A DNA stretch of 64,000 bases from Protonemura montana (lineage: Eukaryota; Arthropoda; Insecta; Plecoptera; Nemouridae): NCBI GenBank assembly GCA_947568835.1, contig OX387610.1, forward strand, positions 16,663,050 to 16,727,049, in the 5' to 3' direction. How positions within the stretch are numbered: position 1 is the first letter of the stretch; the number at the start of each line of letters is the position of its first letter. The position numbers were made by a program, and so were the translations under genes. The notes under the pieces were generated by a model that ran no database searches, had not been told where the DNA came from, and worked only from the letters and a program-made list of their open reading frames with translations. Positions 1 through 10,551 of this stretch are shown here, in pieces.

Positions 1-290
1 ATTTACGGTTACACTCTGATGGGGACAGGCAAAGGGTTATTTAACACTAGACATAAAATTAACTATAAACTGGATATTATCGGAAAATTGTCAGGACTGC
101 TCAAACCTCTGAAGAAGTAACTAGTATATGTTGCGAAACGTCGGGAAATTTAGTAGCCCTTTACTTAGCATTCAAAACCCAGTTCAAATAGTTTTTCTAA
201 AAACTTGTGCTAAGGATAAATTAAATAGACATGAGTCTAAAAACCATGGATAAACCAACTTTTCAAAATTATAAAAGGGGGCCCACCTAT

Positions 291-600
291 GCGGGTTGTG
301 AGCTTTATAGGGCATTGCCGGCGGATCTTCAAATCAAAAAGGACAAGAAATTCAAAATTGTGCTCAAGAATTTTCTACTTAAAAAATGTTTTTATACTAT
401 AAAAGATTTTTTATTGTATAAGGTAGAGACAATGAAAAATTGTAGTGTAAATGTAAATATTATAGTACCTAAAAATGTTGCTATGGATACATAAGACGTA
501 TATGTTGTTTAATTGTTGGTCACCTAAATGTAATACTTTGAACTTTCCAAATGGCACGATGTGTTTAAACGGAATAAAAAACATTATTATTATAATTATT
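291..600 (+). mobile_element. 3' remnant of a non-LTR retrotransposon (LINE-like)
   Basis: The frame across 291-420 reads LPADLQIKKDKKFKIVLKNF and then a Tyr/Phe-rich tail. This resembles the C-terminal tail of insect LINE reverse transcriptases, where a Leu-Pro motif is followed by a Lys/Phe-rich helix. About 180 bp later the sequence ends in AATAAAA followed by an ATT-rich simple repeat at 575-603, a common LINE 3' end. The rest of the element is absent. The family is not assigned; the call rests on a short motif and the tail structure. Confidence 0.5.
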
Positions 601-658
601 ATTGTAACCACGATTTCGCCAACACTGAGCTAAAGTCTCAACGAGTATGATTTGCATC

Positions 659-666
659 CCTCCTTT
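659..666. repeat. Left target-site duplication of the hAT element
   Basis: CCTCCTTT directly abuts the left terminal repeat and is repeated exactly at 2615-2622 outside the right terminal repeat. Length and position match a hAT target duplication. Confidence 0.85.
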
Positions 667-1242
667 CATGGTTGGGGAAGGATCTTTTAAAAGGATTGCG
701 ATCGTGCGATCGCGATCCTTTTTTAGTGATCTTCGAACTGATCGCGATCTTTTTTGTGTAACACGATCTTTTAATTTGATCGCGATCGAATTTTTTACGA
801 TCTTTCAAAAGATCATTTTAAAAGATCGTTTTAAAAGATCAAGATCGTTTGCACAGTCGTTCCTTTTTTATGTTTATAGTTGAACAACACTTGGCAATTG
901 AAATTTGAGCACGATCGTTTCATTTCCATAATCATTTCTTGCTGGGTTGTTGGACAAAAATGTACGCTGGAAACCCATTAGCCTCAACTCTCTCATCCTT
1001 TCCATGTAAATCGTAGGCGACGATCGAAAATATTGAGTCTAGCAGTTCTTATTTCGAAAAGATACTAACACGGGTATTAGCACTTAGCAGTAAGAGATGT
1101 GTTTGCATTTTCGAATCGAGCTTTAGCTGGATATTGGTGATTGACTCATTCGGAATGAGCTGTGTGTGCGCTCAGGGGCGGATCTAAGACTCAAAAGGCT
1201 GTCAGCAAACCTTTCCAATGGGCCCTTGTTGGTAGGCGGTGA

Positions 1243-1262
1243 GGGGGGGGGGGGGGGGGGGG
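1243..1262 (+). repeat. Poly-G run (20 G) inside the hAT element
   Basis: Twenty consecutive G residues. Such a run could form a G-quadruplex and is also a common site of assembly length error, so its exact length is uncertain. Confidence 0.9.
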
Positions 1263-1758
1263 ATTTTATGCCAAAAATCCTAAACGGCAATACATTCCAT
1301 CAAGCATAAAATTCGTCGTAAATGTTCTATTTTGCCTACAATTTCTCATTCAGTAACTAGAAAAAATCCACCCTATACGTAGTTGTCTTTGTTCCATACT
1401 GTCGCGTTGCTTTGTCGGCGCTGACCGACAAAGGGTAGAAGCGCGATAAGCGAGTCGATGGTACTCCGAGCTCTATGGATATTCAAGTGAACCTACGAAT
1501 ACGCTGCTAGCCAAGCTAACGACCTAACGTTACAAGTTACAGTTCGCAGGTTGAGTTTTCTGCTGAAATTTCATAACATTTCTCTATCACCGATGTCAAC
1601 CATTGATAATATTTCTCACATTTTTCGTATATAAGGTGTTCTTAACTTACTTTTAATTTCATCGAATAAGGCACGGTTGTACCACTGAGAATTTCCACCC
1701 ACTCGTTGCTCCCGCTTGGTCGAAGCAAGCCGTGTTTATTTTTTTTTTTTTTAATTTA

Positions 1759-2055
1759 ATGAGTTCGATTGATTCGGGTGACGGAGACAAAGTGGTCAAT
1801 CACGATTTCGCGGCCACGGAGACCAATGCTCTGCCGTGGGAAAATTTAAAGAAATTCTTTTTTCTCCACGAGGGAAATGTTCCCGATCTCGGGGTGGTTT
1901 TCAAAGTAAAGTGTTTATTGTGGATGCCGGTGCATAAGGAAATTGCAGCTAACAGCACCAGCTCTTCAAATTTGAAAAGGTACATGAAGGTAAGAGTGAA
2001 TGGCCAGAGCATTTTAACAATACATCCTAAACTTTTTCCGATAAACGGTAGGTAA
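1759..2055 (+). pseudogene. Degenerate BED zinc-finger exon of a hAT transposase
   Basis: The frame from the Met at 1759 reads LPWENLKKFF, then a KCLLWMPVHKEI segment and NSTSSSNLKRYMKVR. This is the typical N-terminal BED finger of hAT transposases, where a KCxLC segment is followed by a Ser/Thr-rich stretch and NLKRH. Here the second Cys is replaced by Trp and the first His by Tyr, so the zinc site is broken. The exon may end near a GT at 2049. No DDE catalytic part is visible downstream within the element. It lies inside the element bounded by the 8-bp duplication, which supports the superfamily call. Confidence 0.65.
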
Positions 2056-2614
2056 CGATATGAACATTATGAACTCTTCGTGGGACCCAATCGGTGTTTT
2101 CAACGTACCTTCTAGTTCCCCGAGGTTTGAAATAGTTTGACACTTACAGCATTCGCGATTAAACGTAGGAAACACCATTGCACGCCAATATGCGTGCACA
2201 ATCTCGCTTTTTAGACCTTACAAGCTCAAAAAAATCTTCATCAATGTTAACCTCAACGATTGATATACATGTAACGATATTAAAAAGCGAGTAACCACGA
2301 TAAATATCGAAATGAAATTTCATACGACAGTGGCTCCACTTAACGTGATGTTCCGATAATCTGCATTTTTGTCGGTAAGGTGGCCATTTGGCGGCCATCT
2401 TTCACGCAGAGACTGTAACATTAACTTTGTTTCTCTACCTACTTGATCACAAGATTTTTTTTCGAAAACGATCTTGATCTTTTATAGAAACGAATTTGAA
2501 TTTGATCGTAAAAAAAAAACGATCGCGAACTTCGATCTTCGATCGCGATCGTTTTTTGACGACGATCTTGATCTTTTTAAAAGATCGATTTCAAAACGAT
2601 CTTCCCCAACTATG

Positions 2615-2622
2615 CCTCCTTT
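2615..2622. repeat. Right target-site duplication of the hAT element
   Basis: CCTCCTTT follows the right terminal inverted repeat and matches 659-666 exactly. Confidence 0.85.
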
Positions 2623-3094
2623 ATAAGGTATCTTATGAGTTAAGACACATCTTACCGACATTATGAAACAGGACAAATTCCAGAAATAGCGAAAACTCGA
2701 CCAAACTGGCTGGTCGCTCGGATCTGTTCGTTATACAATCTAACATACGCTAGCATATTATGAAACAAGCTATTACCCGCGCTGGCCCACGAGTGAGTCG
2801 AGTCGGCAGGATACGAGGATTATAGCTTATCAGATATAAAACAAAGTAGCTGGCTGCTAGGGCACCACCAAAGAACGCTTCTCAGAGCGGTGTGATAATT
2901 TATAAAGAAATACTCTCGAAAATGCCTTGTGTTTTCCCCAAACAAAATTGTGGATACAAGATGAGTCAATGGATGTTTTCGGAACAGACCAGTGAAACAT
3001 TTTTTTTCGTGTGGAAAAATTAAAAACAAAAAAGTTGTAAACATAATAAGCAAATAATTTTAATCTGAATTTCTTAAATCTCAATATAACTTCG
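2623..3094. other. Unique intergenic DNA, nothing recognised
   Basis: Between the hAT element and the GGTTCC repeats there is no open frame with recognisable protein, no tandem repeat and no RNA gene that I can identify. Confidence 0.5.
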
Positions 3095-3266
3095 GAACCT
3101 TTATGGAACCTTTAAGGAACCGAAAAGAACCCATGATTTAATAAGGGTTCCGGTTCCGGTTCCGGTTCTTGGAAATTAATAATAACGGTTCTGGTTCCGG
3201 TTTCGGTTCCAAGAAAATACGGGTTTTTTCGGGTTCCGGTTCCGGTTTCGGTTCCGGTTCGGGTCC
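3095..3266 (+). repeat. GGTTCC simple-sequence block
   Basis: Irregular runs of GGTTCC and its variants (GGTTCT, GGTTTC) with short interruptions. They end at the exact left boundary of the duplicon, so they mark the junction between unique DNA and the first duplicon copy. Confidence 0.8.
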
Positions 3267-4199
3267 CTGCATTATTCTGCTACATTTTCAAATGTTGCTG
3301 TTATTGTGAACCAAAAGATGTCTCATGCTAAACTTACATACCTTATTCTAAATAGAAAAAAACTATGTCAAAGATACACAAATTCACGTTAGTATTAATT
3401 ATTATTCACAAATAAAAAGGGATAAATATAATGCAAGCTAGAAGTTGCATTGCTTAACAGCGATTAGAAGATGACATTTCAGAAATATTGTAGAAGCGTA
3501 AATTGCAAGTTGGCTAATGACAGACACCTCACATTTGAAAGCTAGAATCAAAGATTGTAGACAAAAATAGTAAATAAACCAAAGGATATTTGTATACTTA
3601 ATAAATATGGATTTTCTTAAGAGGAGTCATTTCAAACATGAATATCAGCAAGCGCGTCTTCTCCTTATAACCCACAATATTATGCTGGACAATCTATATT
3701 TAAATGCTAATACCAACCATTAATAAACACTGGTTAACTCTGGAAGTGATTAGACGTCATCTGCTGTTGTTTACTCCTTGTTCCCTACTTTAAGTAAGAG
3801 TGCAGCTTATTCCAACTAAATGCTGTAACTCACTTTAGAAAGATATTACAAAAGCTACTTTATTCCTAAGATTAAGCCTAAGATTAAGATTAAGCCATTC
3901 CTAAGATGGAAGTTAAAAGATTTTGTGAAACGGCTTCGAATAAAAATGTATCTTCGATTTCTGATTGCATTTCATGATATTTTTGCATTTTATGGGGCCC
4001 CAGGCCCAGGATCAAATTCGGGAACATAATTTCTGCCTCTGCCTCGAAGCAAGCAAGTTACCAATGAGTCACGCTGCCCTGGTAATTATGTCGTCTATGT
4101 TGATTGTGTTGTATAAGTATTCTGTTTTAAACATACTCTTGGTTAACTGCTTTTCAATATTGACACCCAACCTCCCTTGCGGTTTCTCGCCATCCTTCA

Positions 4200-4335
4200 C
4201 TAGCATTATGTCACAGGTAAAGTTCTCCGGCTCACAACATAAGGAGGTGCCGGGAATCGAACTGCAGACCTCTTGCATTGAGAGCCCCGACCATCCCACC
4301 AAACACCATGAATCTGCATACATGTTGAGGAATTT
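4200..4335 (-). mobile_element. tRNA-derived SINE-like fragment
   Basis: On the minus strand the sequence AGTTCGATTCCCGGCACC forms a good RNA polymerase III B-box-like motif followed by a tRNA-like T-arm 3' half. The same element is in copy C (38262-38365) but is absent from copy B, where the flanks join directly near 20573. It could instead be a degraded tRNA pseudogene. Confidence 0.5.
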
Positions 4336-4596
4336 ATTATCAAACATGTGATGCAATTTGTCTCTAATAATGAATTCAAGCCGCTACTGTGAAGAACAAA
4401 AAGCGGTCTGACCAGGATTTGAATTCGGACCGTCAAAATTTGCTGGTTGAGAAGCGACCAATCAAAGCAGAGCCGTCGAGACGAAGAGTGGAGTGGAAAT
4501 CCAAGTCAGAGTGGAAATAACAGAATATTCAAGATTCTTGCATTTACGATCCATTAACAATAAGAAAATGTTTTAATAACCTATCAAAGTATATAA

Positions 4597-4790
4597 GAGA
4601 TCAACGAAGTTAAGCAACACTGCGCTGGGTCAGGATGTGGATGGGTGACCAGCGAACGGTTTGGCGTATTGTAAAAACCGGTCCTCGTGAGATCACCAAA
4701 GGTAAGCAACACTGCGCTCGGTCAGGTATTGGATGGGTGACCATCATACACATGTCCAGTTCTGTTCGGGAGAGAGGTTGGAGGGATGAA
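4597..4790 (+). repeat. 5S rRNA-derived repeats, forward, copy A
   Basis: The stretch GAAGTTAAGCAACACTGCGC followed by GGATGGGTGACC matches the box A to box C internal control region of 5S rRNA. The first unit continues with a 5S-like 3' end and the second starts with GGTCCTCGTGAGATCACC, the 5S loop preceding box A. The 5' third of 5S rRNA and flanking gene structure are missing, so these are pseudogene-like units. Confidence 0.75.
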
Positions 4791-5539
4791 AGTTAGTACA
4801 GCAACTTCACTCGCCTTGCTTATCAACCTCTCGACAGCATGGATTTGTGGAGGAATCCTGTTGTTCACGTTGTACCGTCCTTCAAAGAGACGTTTAGCAG
4901 GTGGTTCCCTTGGTGCTCTTTGATACAAGGAGGCTACTTGCCTACACCGGGTTTCCCCTCTTCCGTTCTAGGCTAGGCTAGGTTTATTATCATCCACTAA
5001 TTCACCGACGCCATTAGACCAGTGCCGCATGGCCAGATGTCAAAACAGTGCGTCGTGAAACACCACAAATAAGTAAATCTTCGAAATATCGATGTCGTCA
5101 ACGCCGACGTAGTCTCTGTGCCGGCAGGGAAGGCGTTATACAATGTAGCAGAGCGGCGAGGTCGATGGATTCCATGAGGATAGAACATCTTTGTAAATAT
5201 ATCTGTGGTATTGGTGTCAGTTTAATCAACGAGCTGAGCAAGACTTGGTGTTCTGAGTCTTGAATACAGTTTAAAAACTCAGGGAATCATGCAACTGGCT
5301 GAAAGCCCTCAAATTCTATATCACTTCTTAACATCAGTCTTCTGAGCAAACCAGCAAAGTGTTAAAGAGAACAAATTGAACTTCAGTTTTAAATACCAGA
5401 TTCCGCATTTTATTTTATGTAGGTCACACTAACTCGAGTAGATTTCTTTTCAGTCCACATCTTGAATTAGGCGCTGACTTTAACGGCTTATCCGTCACTC
5501 GAAAGCGTAGATACACATTACTGTCACTTTCAAACTCTT

Positions 5540-6062
5540 TCCCGAACAAAACTGGTCATGTGTAAAATGACCACCCATCCAATACCTGACTCAGCACAGT
5601 GTTGCTTAACTTTCATCCCTCCAAACTCTCTACCGAACAGAACTGGTCATGTGTATGATGACCACCCATCCAATACCTGACTCAGCACAGTGTTGCTTAA
5701 CTTTCATCCCTCCAAACTCTCTACCGAACAGAACTGGTCATGTGTATGATGGTCACTCATCCAATACCTGACCCAGCGCAGTGTTGCTTAACTTTCATCC
5801 CTCCAACCTCTCTCCCGAACAGAACTGGTCATGTGTATGATGGTCACCAATCCAATACCTGACCCAGCACAGTGTTGCTTAACTTTCATCCCTCCAGCCT
5901 CTCTCCCGAACAGAACTGGTCTTGTGTATAATGGTCACCCATCCAATGCCTGACCCAGCGCAGTGTTGCTTAACTTTCATCCCTCCAACCTCTCTCCCGA
6001 ACAGAACTGGTCATGTGTAGGATCGTCAACATTCCAATACCTGACCTAGCGCAGTGTTGCGT
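5540..6062 (-). repeat. 5S rRNA-derived 91-bp tandem array, reverse, copy A
   Basis: About six head-to-tail units of roughly 91 bp on the minus strand, each with AAGTTAAGCAACACTG, GGATGGGTGACC-like and a linker with GAACAGAACTGG on the plus strand. The 5S-like half contains the polymerase III internal promoter; the linker is not 5S. Orientation is opposite to the forward units at 4597-4790. Confidence 0.8.
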
Positions 6063-6244
6063 AAAGGAATGTAATAATGTATAGTTATTTAGCTCAGGTG
6101 GGTTTACTATTATATTTACTTTCGATCAACTCGGGTTCGAACGAAAAATTGTGAAATCACGCATTGAGATAAAATAATGAACCCGTAATGACTCTTATCT
6201 CTGTGATATTTTTACTCTCAACATGATATTCTAATTTTCATATA

Positions 6245-6416
6245 GATTCGAACCAGTAAATCTCTTGATGTGTTTTCCCCGATTATAGCCAAGCCTTGCG
6301 GGTAGGCAACTTCAATACTCTGGTGCTGCTCTGGTAGCAGCAATATCATCTGTCACCGTTGTCCCGCGCCGAGCTACTCCAAGCCTAACCAAGGGTGAAA
6401 ATCAAGTGAACACATA
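6245..6416 (+). other. Duplicated conserved block with short broken frame, copy A
   Basis: Translates as RFEPVNLLMCFPRL, a stop, then SLAGRQLQYSGAALVAA and a Ser/Val-rich tail. The same segment occurs at 23339-23511 and 63611-63784. A polypyrimidine-AG precedes it. I do not recognise the protein; it may be a decayed exon or chance. Confidence 0.3.
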
Positions 6417-7350
6417 AGATATTTTCCAATGAGCGAGGGAAAACGAGGAAAACAGGATGGTTTGTTTGTATTTTATTCTTTAATTATCTAAGTTAATCAG
6501 ATTGCAGTCATAGCAAACGTTTCTGCAAACATATTTTAGTACGCAACAAAACTCTAACCTCAAAATTACTTTAATAAACAAACTTTTGGTGTATAACATG
6601 TTAATTTGACAAAGCATTTCTAGCGCAATAATAACCACACTTTTGATTTAAAGGAGACATCACAGGAGTTTCTCGGTCGGGACGTGTTCGTAAAAAGTCT
6701 CCGAAACTGATGGACTTTGAGAGTCGGCATGACAGTGTCACTCGATTAAAACAACGCATCCCTTCTGGATTGACAATGCACTCAAGCATTTAACGAGGAA
6801 GGAAGTCCAATGCTTCCATGGAGTGAACGGCTGAGTCGATGTTTAAAAGTCCGGGATCAGACGCAGTAAGTGGGCTTCTTTCACGCCAAATGTAAGGTTA
6901 GTGCAGGAAATTAAATGATTTGGATAGTTTTGTAGTGTGAAACCACATATGCTTCATAACAAATAACCAGCTTTTGAATTCAATCAGAAAATACAAATTG
7001 GTGTCTATGTCAAATACCTAGTTAAAGTTCTTTCAACTGATTCCATAAGTGATCTACCTCAGCTTTATTTTCGTATTTTTGTATTGGCAACTAGTATACC
7101 TATTCATATATACCTCTATCTTTTTGATGACTAAAGGTAACTATCAAAATTTACTGATTGTTTCACCGGATGTTGCATTATTATTAAATCTAAGTATAAA
7201 TATTTCAGACTTTTATGTACCTACTCTTAATGAAATATAATCTTTTTAATACCCAGTTTTCATAATTTAATGTCCTACCAAAGAATAAGGTGACCATAAC
7301 ACCTAAGAGAAGCTTGTGTGATATACATTGACGCTGCTTGGTGCTTGCAG
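6417..7350. other. Duplicated intergenic DNA of copy A, nothing recognised
   Basis: AT-rich sequence collinear with 23512-24430. A minus-strand frame at 6601-6789 is kept open in both copies (MLECIVNPEGMRCFNRVTLS) but has no recognisable domain. Confidence 0.4.
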
Positions 7351-7460
7351 GATCACATGGGACCCGACAGCGGCAACTCCGACTCGGAGGGCGGTGGTTT
7401 CCCTGCGCACGTCCGGTGCTTCGCGACAGGAAGATCGTGAACTGTGTAAAAGCCCAACGT
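7351..7460 (+). pseudogene. HMGXB4: Remnant of HMGXB4-like HMG-box exon, copy A
   Basis: After a splice acceptor (GTGCTTGCAG) the sequence matches the start of the exon at 24431-24621 in copy B (SGNSDSEGGG) for about 70 bp, then diverges. The HMG-box part present in copy B is missing here, so this exon is truncated. It precedes the intact last-exon homologue at 8098-8265. Confidence 0.5.
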
Positions 7461-8097
7461 TTGGAGCAACGTTCCTCTGAGTCCGCCCAGTCGCACGTAT
7501 GTCTTGAACACTTGAAACACTTGAAGTAATATTAATAAAATAAAGTTATAATATAAATGATAATAATAATTGTGTATATTAAATGAAGCTATCCAAAAAG
7601 TTTCAAATCAAAATCAGATCAAAGTTTCTAGATCAAATATATATTTTTATCTAAAAAAAACTGGAGCAAACTCAGAAATGAAAGTTTGAGTAGAGCTTCA
7701 TATAATTACGAGGCACAATTTTGCAAAAAGGATTTTGATGTTAATATTGGGCCCAAGCCTTGTGGATAGAACCAATGGGGATGTGATGTTCATGAAGAAA
7801 CACACAAAGACTGACACAAATACCATTGCAAGAACTTTCAGATGAGCTCAATATGTTTATTAATCAATCTCATCAAGATTAAAACAGAAGCATTTCAGTT
7901 TTTTGCCCATACCTAGCTCATCCTGATTGCACGCCCCTGATATCCCACCAGTTTATTCAACAGTTCTGATCAATATTTATACAACATAATTATGTTCAGC
8001 CAATTTTACAATAGCAAGAGAAAAACAAATGTAGTTGTGCATGTGAATTGCCTTTGCCTGCCTTAAACCAATCTAACGTAGTGTTTTATGTCTGCAG

Positions 8098-8265
8098 GGA
8101 CAGATAGCAGTATCAGGCAGCCTGTCAGTGCTGTTGGACTCTCTGCTTTGTGCACTGGGACCCCTGCTCTGTCTCTCACAACAAGTCCCAGAGACCAACG
8201 GCTGCCCTCCAGAGCTGCTGTCCCACATCCTCGACAACATTGCATACTTCATGCCGGGACTCTAG
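8098..8265 (+). pseudogene. HMGXB4: Last-exon homologue of HMGXB4, copy A
   Basis: Follows the acceptor TTTTATGTCTGCAG and reads [20 protein letters not shown], then [34 protein letters not shown] and TAG, 55 codons. This closely resembles the conserved C-terminus of HMGXB4 (HMG-box-containing 4, a chromatin-associated transcriptional regulator), as I recall that family. Upstream exons are reduced to the remnant at 7351, so this is most likely a fragment carried by the duplicon rather than a working gene. An intact HMGXB4 elsewhere in the genome is expected. Confidence 0.65.
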
Positions 8266-8341
8266 ACTCAGGAACTGACCAGAAGCAAGATCTAAACAAT
8301 GCAGCACCAAGCAGTAACCCTGACCTAGAGCGGTGTTTCGT

Positions 8342-8764
8342 AACCCTGGTATTACTGTCAGTAGACCGTGCTTACTAGCACCACCATAGCACCAAGCAGT
8401 GACCCTGGTATTACTGTCAGTAGCACCGTGCTAACTAGCACCACCATAGCACCAAGCAGTGACCCTGGTATTACTGTCAGTAGCACCGTGCTAACTAGCA
8501 CCACCATAGCACCAAGCAGTGACCCTGGTATTACTGTCAGTAGCACCGTACTAACTAGCACCACCATAGCACCAAGCAGTGACCCTGGTATTACTGTCAG
8601 TAGCACCGTGCTAACTAGCACCACCATAGCACCAAGCAGTGACCCTGGTATTACTGTCAGTAGCACCGTGCTAACTTGCACCACCATAGCACCAAGCAGT
8701 GACCCTGGTATTACTGTCAGTAGCACCGTGTTAACTAGCACCACCATAGCACCAAGCAGTGACC
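8342..8764 (+). repeat. 60-bp minisatellite, about seven units, copy A
   Basis: Tandem 60-bp units containing AGCACCGTGCTAACTAGCAC and CACCATAGCACCAAGCAGTG, starting about 80 bp after the HMGXB4-like stop codon. Because the unit is a multiple of three and lacks stops, open frames arise on both strands (plus-strand repeat TSTTIAPSSDPGITVSSTVL); no start, splice or codon evidence supports translation. Confidence 0.9.
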
Positions 8765-9103
8765 CCGACCTAGAACTGTGATTCGTTACCCTGGTATTAC
8801 TGTCAGTGGGATCGTGGTACAACAACCAAATTACCGCTCTTGGTCAGGGCCCCTGGTTTTTTTGTACCTGCTCTGTACCCGGCATGTTTGCGCATGTATT
8901 ATTCCCTCAATTAATAGAATAAAAATAAAATAAATGAAATAAAGTACAATATGATGTTTTACTGTATGTTTTGCCTATAGAATGGCCAAGTACTGGCTGA
9001 ATTGACTATATTAATTAAATGATTGTTAGTTTCTTAAATTATTTGCACTGAAATTCTTTGATCATGTTTACGTCGATATTTGCAAATTAAAGAAGGAGCT
9101 TGC

Positions 9104-9600
9104 CATAGTTGGGGAGGATCGTTTTGAAATCGATCTTTATAAAAGGTCAAGATCATTTAAAAGAAAGTTTAAAAAAAAAATCATGTTATCTCTGAAAAAA
9201 ATGTATTTGTTTAGCACCTATAGCCTAGGTGCTGGGAAATGCAATATTAATATGGAAATAGTAGGAACACAATGCAATGAGGACTATGACTTGAAGTCAA
9301 GAATACAAGGAGAAATATAACAGCCTGTTATCACTTAACAGCCTGTTAACACTTAATAGGAACTAAAATGCCTTGCACAACGGACAGTGGTCAGTGGAAC
9401 ATGGCAGAAAGTGGGCCTTGAATCTCGATGTCCCAATTTGAGAAAAGCTGCGGTCGGGGACAGGCACGGTGGACAAATGATCTTTTAAAAGATCGTGGAA
9501 AATCCGAAAGCGATGAAATAAAAAGATCGTTTAATACAAAAAGATTTCGATCAGTCCGAAGATCACTAAAAAAGATTGTGATCGTACACTGTGTTAATGT
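9104..9600 (+). mobile_element. Truncated hAT-related element, copy A
   Basis: Starts with CATAGTTGGGGAGGATCG, nearly the same terminal repeat as the hAT element at 667-2614, followed by GATC-rich palindromic subterminal motifs such as GATCTTTTAAAAGATCG (9480-9497). A matching right terminal repeat is not found, and no transposase is seen. Confidence 0.65.
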
Positions 9601-9839
9601 TGTCGCAGTAATTTCTGAATTAATTTTAGAGCTTACCTAACCTGGCTGGATACAAAATAAAAACCCTTGACACTTGCACATAACAGCTGTTTCTTCACGC
9701 TAGGGTTCCCCAATTCAATTTCAAAGTTTGTTTGTATTATTATTTTAGCTGCTAGAATTTTGTTTTCTGATGGCTGCTTTGAAGCATTGTTTGTATTGCA
9801 CTTGCATTGAACTGCAGGCCAATGCTTTCATGTCAATGC

Positions 9840-9965
9840 GCAGGGCATTTTATTGTTATGAACATTACTACCTTCTTAAAAATTCATGTCCAAACGGAGA
9901 CTTGAACCCCGATCTCCACCTATCGCAGGTGTTGCTCTAATCCATTGAGCTTCTTGAACACATGC
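9840..9965 (-). mobile_element. tRNA-derived SINE, copy A
   Basis: Minus strand reads AGCTCAATGGATTAGAGCAA (A-box region), then a CACC/GGTG anticodon-like stem and GGGGTTCAAGTC (B-box). A related tRNA-half sequence forms the 52-bp array at 60796-62475, and the following segment near 10000-10060 (CAGCCTCTTA, GGAGATCCGTCATTCTCATC) reappears at 60724-60765 beside that array. Confidence 0.65.
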
Positions 9966-10469
9966 TTTTTGAGATTATTTTTTATATTTTACTGTGAGTA
10001 CTTACAGCCTCTTAGTTTTACCCACTGGTTTTACCCCATGGAGATCCGTCATTCTCATCTGTCATCCCCGTTTGGGTCTCAATTTTTGATATGTTCATGT
10101 ATGATATGTATGATATGTTCATAAGATTAAAAAAAAATTATTTTCATTTTTTAAACTAATTTTTTTTACATTATTTGTAATTAACAATTTAAACTTCATC
10201 AAATTGTGCACAATATCTTGACTAATAAGTAATAACCCATCCATTACTTTAGCTCTAAAGTTTGAAATAGCTATGGAGCAAAGAGATACAAGTCAAAACA
10301 ACAACTAAATAAATGCAGAGATAATAATTGTAGAACTATGGTAAATATAGAAATAAAAAGGAGATATAAAAGCAATAATATATCTTAAGTTTGAAATTTT
10401 GCTAGTTTTTCAAGATAATAAACTAAAAATATTACGTAAAGTGAATATTTAGCCATACTCTAACAAATT

Positions 10470-10551
10470 AGCTATTGTGACTCGTACAGTCTTTATAGGC
10501 GGCCATTTCGCAAATATACGAAAAACAATTTGTACGAACTCACGGAAAACG
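10470..10551 (+). promoter_or_regulatory. PRDM9: Putative promoter and 5' UTR exon of PRDM9-like gene A
   Basis: A GC-richer island in AT-rich DNA with TCTTTATAGGCGGCCATTTC and a donor-like G|GTAAGA at 10552. It is well conserved in copy B (28105-28189). The first coding exon is preceded by a splice acceptor (TTTCTTTTGACAG, before 11553), so a non-coding first exon upstream is expected, and this is the best candidate. Inference only; cap site not known. Confidence 0.4.

Larger units (their letters stand above)
667..2614 (+). mobile_element. hAT-type DNA transposon, non-autonomous or decayed, complete ends
   Basis: The left end reads CATGGTTGGGGAAGGATC and the right end, read inward on the other strand, CATAGTTGGGGAAGATCG, forming imperfect terminal inverted repeats. 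Both ends are flanked by the same 8 bp, CCTCCTTT (659-666 and 2615-2622). An 8-bp duplication is the hallmark of the hAT superfamily. Subterminal regions (680-850 and 2455-2600) are packed with GATC/AAAGATC motifs in both orientations, as expected for hAT transposase-binding regions. Inside lies a decayed BED-finger coding piece at 1759-2055. The catalytic domain is not seen, so the 1948-bp copy cannot move by itself. Confidence 0.88.

Noticed and set aside
4597..4790. Functional 5S rRNA gene
   Set aside because: Only the middle and 3' part of 5S is present, fused to a non-5S linker; the 5' strand of the terminal helix is missing.
9897..9960. Functional tRNA gene on the minus strand
   Set aside because: A- and B-box-like parts exist, but no acceptor stem pairs and the position before the anticodon is not T; better read as a SINE head.
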